From Verrucomicrobiia bacterium (GTDB lineage: Bacteria > Verrucomicrobiota > Verrucomicrobiia > Verrucomicrobiales > Akkermansiaceae), in the NCBI GenBank assembly GCA_030432565.1, contig JAUIGV010000014.1, positions 1-64,000 of the forward strand: a stretch of 64,000 bases of DNA, written 5' to 3'. Made by a program: the position numbers and the translations under genes. This document shows, piece after piece, positions 55,155 through 62,883 of the stretch. How positions within the stretch are numbered: position 1 is the first letter of the stretch; every line of letters begins with the position of its first letter. The notes beneath the pieces are model-generated. The model ran no database searches. It had not been told where the DNA came from and was given only the letters and a program-made list of their open reading frames with translations.

Positions 55155-57500
55155 TCACCGATAGAGAAGTGCCCCCGCCCTTCTGCGCGCAAACTTCTCA
55201 AGCCCGCCCTCCCAGGATTTTATGATCTCTTTTCCGGGCTTCAAACTCTTGATCGCAGACTCCGTTTGGGGATGTCGTAAAAGAGTGTTCAGCTTTTGGG
55301 TTTCCCACTCTCGTGGATAAAGCTCCCGTAAGGTCTGCGCCAACAAAACACCAAACTCCACCGAAGGACATTTCGCGGGGTCTGTTAAAATGATGCGCAC
55401 TCCGCCACATTCTTCATTGGCAAACTTGCTCGCGGTGGGCGTGAAACGAACCGGCACAAATTCCAGCCCGGGAAGCCTGGCTGCGGAAAGCTTTCGAGCA
55501 AATGCCTCTTCGTCGATATAGCTCGCACCAAAAACCTCGAAAGGAAAGTTCGTCCCCCGCCCCACTGAGACATTGGTGAACTCTAGCAAACCCAACCCGG
55601 GATAAAGAGTGGCCGCTGCAAGATTCGGCATGTTCGGAGAGGGCTTGATCCACGGCAATCCGGTTTCATCAAAGCGCATTTCACGGGTCCAATTTTCAAC
55701 CGGAATCACGGTGAGCTTCAACTTGGGACAATGTTCCTTTTGATACAGTCTGGCAATTTCCCCAATTGTCATTCCGTGCTGCACCGGCACCTGGTGAAAG
55801 GAGGTGAAGGTTGGATCGCCATCACGCATGGGACCCGCCACCTTTGTCGCTCCGATGGGATTCACTCGATCAAGAACGACAAACTTCAAGCCTGCATCCT
55901 CCGCGGCTTCCATCGCCAGACCCATCGTCGAAATGAAGGTATAAAATCGCGTCCCGATATCCTGCATGTCAAAAACAAGGGCATCGACCTTCGCGAGATG
56001 TTCGGCCCTGGGTTTGCGACGATCTTCTCCGCCATAAAGACTCAGGACCGGCAGCTTCGTTTTGTCATCCACGCCATCCTCCACCTTGTCATCGAGAGTT
56101 CCCCGGATTCCGTGTTCAGGTCCAAAGAGCAATTTGAGGTCCACCTTGTCTGAACGGTGCAAGAGATCAATCGTGCTCACACGATCACGGTTGATTCCGG
56201 TTTGGTTTGTGATCAAACCCACACGCATTCCCTGGAGTGCTGCGAATTGATCCCGCTCCAGCACATCGATCCCATTCAGCACATTGGGAGAGCTGATCGG
56301 CTTTGGCACCACTTTCGGGAGAGTCTCTTTCACGGCCGAAAAATCAAAACCCGTCGCCTTTGCCGCGAACGTTCCCAGCCTCCTTCGCAAGGCGAGCACG
56401 TTGCCGCCGGAAGGATGGTTCCGATTACTTAGAAAAATAACAAAGCTCTCGCTCGCCCGATCGATCCACATCGAGGTCCCGGTCCACCCGGTGTGGCCAA
56501 ACGATCCTTTCGGGAACAACTCTCCCCGCAGCGAGGAATAGGGAGAATCAATATCAAACCCCAACCCCCGACGGGACTTGATACTCGATGGCGACTGCAC
56601 CGTGGTCATGAGACGGATCGTCTCAGGTTTCAAAACGCCCCCGCCTTCGTTCAACAACATCCGCGCAAACCGGGCCAAATCATCGGCCGTGCTGAAAAGC
56701 CCCGCATGCCCTGCGACACCACCCATGCGACGCGCCGTCGGGTCGTGCACGACTCCTCTCAAAAGACTCCCGTCGGCGAGAAGCGAGGTGGGAGCTATCC
56801 TGCCCTTCCACCTGGGATCCGGCAGAAAGAACGTCTCCTTCATTCCCAACGGGAGAAAGATCTCTCTGCGACAATACTCTTGAAGCGGTATTCCGGAAAC
56901 CCGTGCCACGATTTCGCCCAGCAGAATGAAGTTGAGATCACTATATCGATAAGTGAATCCCGCCCTACCACGGGACGACTCACCCGCAGCCAAGGCGACG
57001 CCGTTTTTGTAGCCACTCCACTCATAGCCACCACGCAATCCCGCCGCCAAACCCGAGGTGTGCGTCAGAAGATGGCGAATGGTAATCTTGGCCTTGTTGG
57101 CATCTCCACTTAACCGGGGAAGGTATCGTTGCGCCGGCGCATCCAATTCAACCTTTCCTTCCTCAATCAACTTCATCATCGAGAGAGTCGTTGCCACCAC
57201 TTTGGTCAAGGAGGCCAAATCGTATATGGTCTCCTTTGTCGCTTCTTCGACCTCCGGCACAAGCTGCCGTTTCCCATAGCTCTTCTGATAGGCCTCCTCC
57301 CTGTGTTCCAGATGAAGAACCCCGCCCGGCATCCGTCGATCAGAGATTGCCTTCTCAATGAGGTCATCGATCTCTCGCAACACCCCGGGGTTTAAACCCT
57401 GGGCAAAAGCCCCCGGGCATGTGGCGAGAAGAACAAGAAATCGAAGAATCACAAGGGCTGGCTTCCAATTGATAAGCTTCGATCTACTTGGACGGAGCAT
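55155..57500 (-). CDS. Serine hydrolase fused to NamZ (DUF1343)
   Basis: I chose the ATG at 57500: the next 781 residues start with a signal peptide (ALVILRFLVLLATCPGAFAQ), while the 107-codon extension upstream lacks protein character and would run deep into the next gene. The first half (about 40-390) is a class-C-like beta-lactamase fold with SLTK (Ser97-Lys100), YSD (Tyr186) and HTG (336-338). The second half (405-781) is DUF1343, the exo-beta-N-acetylmuramidase NamZ family, with LITNQTGINRDR, FGPEHGIRG, VFDMQDIGTRFYTF and LDRVNPIGA. NamZ releases N-acetylmuramic acid from peptidoglycan chains, so the fusion probably processes muropeptides in the periplasm. The start overlaps the end of the sulfatase gene by 17 bases. 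Confidence 0.85.
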   Translation of the reverse strand: MLRPSRSKLINWKPALVILRFLVLLATCPGAFAQGLNPGVLREIDDLIEKAISDRRMPGGVLHLEHREEAYQKSYGKRQLVPEVEEATKETIYDLASLTKVVATTLSMMKLIEEGKVELDAPAQRYLPRLSGDANKAKITIRHLLTHTSGLAAGLRGGYEWSGYKNGVALAAGESSRGRAGFTYRYSDLNFILLGEIVARVSGIPLQEYCRREIFLPLGMKETFFLPDPRWKGRIAPTSLLADGSLLRGVVHDPTARRMGGVAGHAGLFSTADDLARFARMLLNEGGGVLKPETIRLMTTVQSPSSIKSRRGLGFDIDSPYSSLRGELFPKGSFGHTGWTGTSMWIDRASESFVIFLSNRNHPSGGNVLALRRRLGTFAAKATGFDFSAVKETLPKVVPKPISSPNVLNGIDVLERDQFAALQGMRVGLITNQTGINRDRVSTIDLLHRSDKVDLKLLFGPEHGIRGTLDDKVEDGVDDKTKLPVLSLYGGEDRRKPRAEHLAKVDALVFDMQDIGTRFYTFISTMGLAMEAAEDAGLKFVVLDRVNPIGATKVAGPMRDGDPTFTSFHQVPVQHGMTIGEIARLYQKEHCPKLKLTVIPVENWTREMRFDETGLPWIKPSPNMPNLAAATLYPGLGLLEFTNVSVGRGTNFPFEVFGASYIDEEAFARKLSAARLPGLEFVPVRFTPTASKFANEECGGVRIILTDPAKCPSVEFGVLLAQTLRELYPREWETQKLNTLLRHPQTESAIKSLKPGKEIIKSWEGGLEKFARRRAGALLYR

Positions 57501-59373
57501 TGACTCTGATTTCCAACAACTTCCCACTGAACGTGGCCTTGGGAGCTTGTGGATCGACGGCATGAGCGTCATCAAAGCCCATACTAAAGTCTTCGGCGGG
57601 AACTCTGGTGATCCAATGATTTCCCCTGTCCGACTGAATGGGCTGACGCTTGCCAACCTTAAGAAAAAGGCGACCGGAAACATCCAGTCCTGCCGAAAAC
57701 TCCACCTTACCCGGATCAACCGGTGCTTGAACCCGCTCAAGATGACCCTTCCCGGTCGAAACCGCAAAGACGAGATTTTCTTCCTTGAGGTATAGTCCGT
57801 AACCGACCTGCGTTCCACCATGAGCCATGACCACTTCGTTCACTTTTCCTTTGGTCTCAATCCCTCCGAAAATAGTAAATGGTTTCTTCACCAAATCAGG
57901 AACTTGCCCTGAAGAGAAGACGTCCCCAAGTTTCACTTTGGACCAATTGACCGGCTTACCACGGCGAACCGAGGCCCTGCGTTTTTGACTGGAGGGGTAC
58001 AACATCACCGGATTTTTCACCACGCCAACCGGGCGCTTGTTCTCTTTTATCTCAAGCTCCATCGCCGCAGCCAGCGCGGTCAGGCGCGCCACGACTTCCG
58101 GATGTTTCGCCGCAACATCGGTCGTCTCTCCGATTTCCTCATCAAGATTGTAGAGGCGACCCTTCTTCTTCAAATCCTCCGGTTTGTCCTTGAACCCCAT
58201 CCCGATACTCTGGGCCGTCACCGCCAGTTTCCACGGCCCCGATCGCACCGCCTGCAGGTTGTTTCCCCCGAAATAATACCACGCTTCACGTTTCGTTTGA
58301 TCGGCTTTTCCATCGAGAACCTGAGTCAGGTCATAGCCATCAATTTTAATTGAAGGGTCCGGTTTACCGCCTGCCAAAGTGACGAAAGTCGGGAGTAGAT
58401 CCGGCGTTCCCGAAATGGCATCGCTGGAAGCTCCGGCCTTCACCCGACCCGGCCACCAGGCGATGGTTGGAACCCGGACCCCACCCTCCAAGGTGCACCC
58501 TTTGGCACCGCGCAAGGGGCCGGAAACGCCTCCGGCCTTTCCTTTGGAAGCCCAGGGACCGTTATCCGAAGTAAAGATAACCAAAGTCTCTCTCTCGACA
58601 CCCGAGGTTTTGAGAGCTCCAAGAATTTCCCCGACACTCCAGTCTACTTCCCTGACCCAATCTCCATAAACACCATTGCTCGACGAACCAACGAAGTCTT
58701 TGTGCGGAAAGAGCGGCACGTGCATCGCGGTGTGCGGAAGGTACAGGAAAAAGGGTTTCTCCGCCCTGGCTTCGCGCTCGATGAAGGAAACCGCTTCCTC
58801 GGTGTACTCTCGCGTGACCCGACGCTGCCCTTCGTCCTCTAAAAGCTCCGCCACCTTTTCATCCCGCAACAGGGGCGTAACCCGCTTGCCGGACTCGGAC
58901 GAGGTCCGCTGCATGTCATTGGAATAGGGAATCCCAAAATACGAATCGAAACCCTGTCGTGTCGGGAGAAAATCCACTTGATCACCAACGTGCCACTTGC
59001 CCACACAGGCTGTGGCATACCCCAACTCTTTGAGGTAATCGGCAATCGTCTTTTCTTCCGGATTCAACCCATTCTTCCCGGCCGGAAAAAAGACTCCGGG
59101 CACCGACACGCGGGGAGCGTAGCACCCCGTCAGCAACTGGGCCCGCGACGCCGAACAAACCGGCGCCGCATAAAAGCTGGTGAGCTTCATTCCCTCTTCG
59201 GCCATGCGATTGAGATGCGGAGTCCGGTTCACTTTGGAACCGAAAGGTTCAATGTCCCCATAACCCATGTCATCGATGAAAATCACGACAAAGTTGGGCT
59301 TGGCATCCGCCGCCTGAACGAATGGAAGGAATCCCGGAAACGCGAAGAGTAAAAGGTGGAGTCGTAAAAACAT
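57484..59373 (-). CDS. Secreted sulfatase with extra C-terminal beta domain
   Basis: The ATG at 59373 gives 629 residues with a signal peptide ending near FVQAADA; the 26-codon extension would overlap the upstream sulfatase. Motifs: FIDDMGYGDIEPFG (metal), CSASR with Cys73 (the C-x-A-x-R variant, still matured to formylglycine), CVGKWHVGD and FTSDNGPWASKG. After the catalytic core (to about 500) an extra beta domain follows, with GYGLYLKEENLVFAVSTG and GRLFLKVG, perhaps carbohydrate-binding. It is 35 bases behind the sulfatase at 59409 and overlaps the NamZ fusion, so this is a three-gene operon. Confidence 0.9.
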   Translation of the reverse strand: MFLRLHLLLFAFPGFLPFVQAADAKPNFVVIFIDDMGYGDIEPFGSKVNRTPHLNRMAEEGMKLTSFYAAPVCSASRAQLLTGCYAPRVSVPGVFFPAGKNGLNPEEKTIADYLKELGYATACVGKWHVGDQVDFLPTRQGFDSYFGIPYSNDMQRTSSESGKRVTPLLRDEKVAELLEDEGQRRVTREYTEEAVSFIEREARAEKPFFLYLPHTAMHVPLFPHKDFVGSSSNGVYGDWVREVDWSVGEILGALKTSGVERETLVIFTSDNGPWASKGKAGGVSGPLRGAKGCTLEGGVRVPTIAWWPGRVKAGASSDAISGTPDLLPTFVTLAGGKPDPSIKIDGYDLTQVLDGKADQTKREAWYYFGGNNLQAVRSGPWKLAVTAQSIGMGFKDKPEDLKKKGRLYNLDEEIGETTDVAAKHPEVVARLTALAAAMELEIKENKRPVGVVKNPVMLYPSSQKRRASVRRGKPVNWSKVKLGDVFSSGQVPDLVKKPFTIFGGIETKGKVNEVVMAHGGTQVGYGLYLKEENLVFAVSTGKGHLERVQAPVDPGKVEFSAGLDVSGRLFLKVGKRQPIQSDRGNHWITRVPAEDFSMGFDDAHAVDPQAPKATFSGKLLEIRVNAPSK

Positions 59374-59408
59374 GGCGATCAAGAATAACGATGAATATTT
59401 GAGAACTT

Positions 59409-60803
59409 TCACTTCTTCTTTTTCTTTCCGCCCCTGGTCTTCTTCCGCCAATCCGCCACGGCAGTCTCGCTCAGATCACTCTGATAATTGGCATCAAACT
59501 TTTTCATCACCCCGGCCAGTTCAGCATAGACTTTCCGGTCAGCTTCACTCCGACCGGATTCTGCAATGAGCTTGCGGGCATAGGGAACCGAACAATCAAA
59601 GAACTGCACCTTCTTCTCCGGCCCGCCCTTTCGATAGACCAAACGAGTGGCATTGCGCACCACGACCGAGGATGCGGCCTCCGTGGCATCGTTCCGACTG
59701 TAAAACAGATAAGACCAGGGCTTCTTACGTTCCCCCTTTCCGGTCAGCGTCGGCATCAAACTGACTCCATCAACATTCTTGTCCGCCGAGGTGTCAATCT
59801 TGGCAAGTTCACAGAAAGTAGGCAGAAGATCGGAAAAATCGACCAACTCATTCGAAACTTCTCCGGCCTGCACCGTCCCCGGCATGGTGACAAAAAATGG
59901 CGTGCGCACTCCGCTGTCATGATTGGCTTTCCCCTTCCCTCCGGCAACCGGCTTTCCATTCAAGGAGGTCACAACCGGGGAATCAGTGCCATTGTCTCCG
60001 GTAAAGACAATCAGAGTGTTCTCGCCGAGTCCCAGTTCTTCAACCTTCGCGACGATCCGCCCCACCAGTTTGTCGACATGCTCGACCATATTCTTGAAAT
60101 ACCTGGCATCACCTTTGTAAGTCGGGCTTCCGGGAGACTTTGGATCGTAATCAGGAGTGCCCGGAGTCGGAACGAAGGGGCAATGGGGAAGGATCATGGG
60201 ATAATAAACAAAGAATGGATCCTCCTTATTGGCTTCCAAAAATTTCTCAATGAAATCAACGCAGATATCGGGACCAAACTCACCATTACGGAACTCCCTG
60301 GGCACGCCATTGATACTCAGGTCCGGACTGGTATGACGACTATCGTACTTTTTGCCATCGATGGTGTGACTGTTTCCCCGCTTCAGCTGCCAAAGGCATG
60401 ATTGATCGAAGCCAAAATGCATGGGGGAATCGGCCTTCTCACCCAACTGCCACTTCCCGGATATACACGTCTTGTAGCCGGAATCGCGAAAGTAATTCCC
60501 AAAGGTTTTTTGTCCGCGATCGAGCTTGCCGAAGAAGGTGTAGTTCCGGACGTTGGCTTTACCCGTCATCAACTTCACCCGCGATGGAGTACAGATCGGA
60601 TTGGCGAAGGCGTTGGTAAACCGCATTCCCGTCCTCGCCATGGCATCAATGTTGGGCGTCTTGTAATCATCGCCACCGTTGGCTCCCACCGTCTCATAAC
60701 CCATGTCATCGGCCATGATCATAATAATGTTTGGCCTCTCAGCCCTTGCGTTCGTGATAAGGAGCAGGACTGGCAGAGTGCGGGCAAATCGGAAAATCCT
60801 CAT
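59409..60803 (-). CDS. Secreted sulfatase, first gene of the cluster
   Basis: A 464-residue sulfatase. The signal peptide is MRIFRFARTLPVLLLITNAR (cut near ARA-E). Motifs: IMADDMGYETVGANGG, CTPSR (Cys71), CISGKWQLG and FTGDNGTDSP. The C-terminal end is lysine-rich (RGGKKKKK). It resembles the sulfatase at 43072-44460 (shared DYKTPN-DAMA, MTGKANVRN and CISGKWQL segments), so the two arose by duplication. It heads the operon that continues with the second sulfatase and the serine hydrolase-NamZ fusion. Substrate is unknown. Confidence 0.9.
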   Translation of the reverse strand: MRIFRFARTLPVLLLITNARAERPNIIMIMADDMGYETVGANGGDDYKTPNIDAMARTGMRFTNAFANPICTPSRVKLMTGKANVRNYTFFGKLDRGQKTFGNYFRDSGYKTCISGKWQLGEKADSPMHFGFDQSCLWQLKRGNSHTIDGKKYDSRHTSPDLSINGVPREFRNGEFGPDICVDFIEKFLEANKEDPFFVYYPMILPHCPFVPTPGTPDYDPKSPGSPTYKGDARYFKNMVEHVDKLVGRIVAKVEELGLGENTLIVFTGDNGTDSPVVTSLNGKPVAGGKGKANHDSGVRTPFFVTMPGTVQAGEVSNELVDFSDLLPTFCELAKIDTSADKNVDGVSLMPTLTGKGERKKPWSYLFYSRNDATEAASSVVVRNATRLVYRKGGPEKKVQFFDCSVPYARKLIAESGRSEADRKVYAELAGVMKKFDANYQSDLSETAVADWRKKTRGGKKKKK

Positions 60804-60918
60804 AGGCCGACCATCATAGAATCCAGGCCGCCGGCAACAAGGACCATTCCAGCAGGATTCACTCCAAGATCCCTGAAAGCGACCTCAGGTCATCATCCCC
60901 GGCCCTAACCCGCTTGGA

Positions 60919-62265
60919 CTACAGGGTCCCCTTCACTGAAAGCCTCATGTAGTAATTGGTATCATCCTCCGCACCATCGGCCTGCGGAGAATCGTCGATA
61001 AAAACTCGGGCTTCCATGGGAGCATATCCGTTGTTGGGTTCTCCAATTCGGGTAATCTCAATTGCCGGACCACCTTTCTCACCAAACTTCTCCCATTTCT
61101 TCAAATCACGGGAACCCTCAAAGGTCTCACGCAAACTCACTTCGTCCACCGTCCGAAAGTATCTTATCAGGATTTCGGTTCCGTGCTTTTTCTTTTTCTG
61201 CGTCATGGTGAGCGCTTCATCCCTCAACGTGAATGCGGAAGGATCGGTCCCAAGAAAAAACTCCATGACATTCGTCATTTGGTCTCCGTCTGGATCACGG
61301 AGAGGTCGAATCACATCCGGGTCATCTTCCATCTCTTCAGCGAGAAAAGCTGCCAGATAATTCTCATAGGGTGTTTTTTCACCTGCGATGACGATGGGCA
61401 CTTCACGCGTCGAACTCCGGACGCCGTCCGAAAGGCTCAGCTTCATTCTATCCGTCCCGTTCTGGAGATTGCCGACTTGGAGGGATACCACCCTCGCCAA
61501 GCCATCGCCCTCCACACCAAGGACCTTCACCAGGCCCTCTTCCGGCGTGAGGACGGTGAATACCAGATTTTCCGGAATTTTTGCAGGATCGATAAGGCCA
61601 ACCCTAAACTCAAAAATTTCACCGGGAATCACCTTGAGGGGAGAAACCGGGGAAATGGTGGGCGGACTAACATCCGGCTGATTCAAAACCCCGCCCTCAT
61701 TGGTCGCCAGATTCCACGTCGACCCCACATGCTCAATGCCTTCATTGGCATCTGTCTTGGTGTTGTGCCACTCGATGACGTCAAATTGGAAACCCACCTC
61801 TTCAAACAAATCCGAACTCCCCTGCCCCTTGTAGATCTTCTGCTGTGTCAGGCGAACACCTCGCATTCGGTAGCTTGTCTCGACTCCCGGACCACGCTCA
61901 ATGTCAATTCGCAAACCCTCAAAGACCTTGCCCTGAAGCATGCCGCGCAAAAGATAGGGTGATGATTTATCAATACGCTTCCTAAGAATAAACGGGCCGG
62001 CCTCCGGCGCCCCCAAGGTCCTCGCCGTACCTGATTCGGGATCACTCGAAACCCCGGAGCCCAACCCGGTCACATCAATCCAATCCGCGCGACCAGCTCG
62101 ATTTGATTCGCCAGCGACTCCCGCTAATCTCGCGTAGATTCTCTCCTGGGAAAAGGTGACACTACAAAGCGACATTGAAATGATCGCAAGTGGAATGAGG
62201 ACGTCCGTTGGGAAAGACCTTCCCAATGGCTCACTCTTATTTCCGACCGAAATCACTGCATTCAT
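60919..62265 (-). CDS. Secreted Hcp-fold protein with C-terminal calcium and sorting-like module
   Basis: A 448-residue protein with a signal sequence (LIPLAIISMSLCSVTFS). Residues about 42-200 follow the Hcp (type VI secretion tube) pattern: RIYARLAGVAGESNRAGRA, a WIDVTG turn, ILRKRIDKSSPYL in the centre, and EEVGFQFDVIEWH at the closing strand. The second half is unrelated to Hcp: an Ig-like region (about 210-300), a calcium-type repeat DPDGDQMTNVMEFFLGTDP and a last beta module with SRDLKKW and a YYMRLSVKGTL end. T6SS Hcp is normally cytoplasmic and lacks a signal peptide, so this is a domesticated, exported variant. It follows the other Hcp-fold gene by 8 bases. Confidence 0.75.
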   Translation of the reverse strand: MNAVISVGNKSEPLGRSFPTDVLIPLAIISMSLCSVTFSQERIYARLAGVAGESNRAGRADWIDVTGLGSGVSSDPESGTARTLGAPEAGPFILRKRIDKSSPYLLRGMLQGKVFEGLRIDIERGPGVETSYRMRGVRLTQQKIYKGQGSSDLFEEVGFQFDVIEWHNTKTDANEGIEHVGSTWNLATNEGGVLNQPDVSPPTISPVSPLKVIPGEIFEFRVGLIDPAKIPENLVFTVLTPEEGLVKVLGVEGDGLARVVSLQVGNLQNGTDRMKLSLSDGVRSSTREVPIVIAGEKTPYENYLAAFLAEEMEDDPDVIRPLRDPDGDQMTNVMEFFLGTDPSAFTLRDEALTMTQKKKKHGTEILIRYFRTVDEVSLRETFEGSRDLKKWEKFGEKGGPAIEITRIGEPNNGYAPMEARVFIDDSPQADGAEDDTNYYMRLSVKGTL

Positions 62266-62273
62266 CTTAAATT

Positions 62274-62831
62274 CTAAACTCCGGCCGTGAGATCGAACTC
62301 GATCTCGTGCTCATCTCCCGCCGAGTGATCGTCTGCCTGCTCCACGTACTTATAGTTGATGGTTTCGAAGGTAAAACCAACTTCCTCAACGGGGGTGTCC
62401 AAAGCATCCTTTGACTGCACTTCGTAGGATGTGACCCTCACGTTGCTCATGGTGATGACAAGATAGTCAAGGTGTGCTTCCCCGGAGTCTTTTCGAACAG
62501 CGAGAGTCGCCTCGGGGAGAACCCGGCTATTCATTGCTGCCAAGGCCAAATAGGGCGAGGACTTATCAATAAACTTTCTGACCTTAAGTGGTCCGACCTT
62601 CGCACGTGCACGCGTCCTTCCTCCATCCACTGATGAACTGTCGCTCTCGATCTTCCATTCAATACCGTGGACATCGATCTCCTCCTCGTGATCTGCTCTT
62701 TGTGACTCTCCGGGGATATCTCCGATCTTCAGATAGCCAGTCAGCGCCGCGTTCCCTCCCAACGGACAAAGGAGGGCTAGAAGGGCCAAATGGAAGAACC
62801 GACCTGGCTTGCGTAATAATCTTCTATTCAT
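62274..62831 (-). CDS. Secreted Hcp-fold protein
   Basis: The ATG at 62831 gives 185 residues and a signal peptide (FFHLALLALLCPLGGNAA). The mature part covers a whole Hcp-like domain: LTGYLKIGDIPGESQRADHE, EEIDVHGIEW, KVGPLKVRKFIDKSSPYLAL (the typical D-K-SSP-L centre), VLPEATLAVRKDSGEAHLDY, VRVTSYEVQS and EEVGFTFETINYKY. Hcp forms hexameric rings that stack into the T6SS tube; no T6SS gene is in the window and export by Sec would place it outside the cytoplasm. An inverted repeat covers its start codon. It shares an operon with the longer homologue downstream. Confidence 0.8.
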   Translation of the reverse strand: MNRRLLRKPGRFFHLALLALLCPLGGNAALTGYLKIGDIPGESQRADHEEEIDVHGIEWKIESDSSSVDGGRTRARAKVGPLKVRKFIDKSSPYLALAAMNSRVLPEATLAVRKDSGEAHLDYLVITMSNVRVTSYEVQSKDALDTPVEEVGFTFETINYKYVEQADDHSAGDEHEIEFDLTAGV

Positions 62832-62850
62832 AGTAAATGATATACTATGA
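62828..62850. repeat. Inverted repeat over the Hcp start codon
   Basis: TCATAGTA and TACTATGA form a perfect eight-base inverted repeat with a seven-base AT-rich loop. One arm contains the ATG of the Hcp-fold gene at 62831. It may be an operator or an RNA hairpin that hides the start codon; only the repeat itself is seen. Confidence 0.6.
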
Positions 62851-62883
62851 GATGCTGAAGATTGAGTCAAGCTCGCAGAGTCT

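Noticed and set aside
57501-57821. N-terminal extension of the serine hydrolase-NamZ protein by 107 codons
   Set aside because: It runs inside the sulfatase gene and has no coding character; the signal peptide begins at the ATG at 57500.
60919-62831. A type VI secretion locus
   Set aside because: Only Hcp-fold proteins are present and both have signal peptides; no sheath pair, ATPase, baseplate or membrane-complex gene is adjacent.
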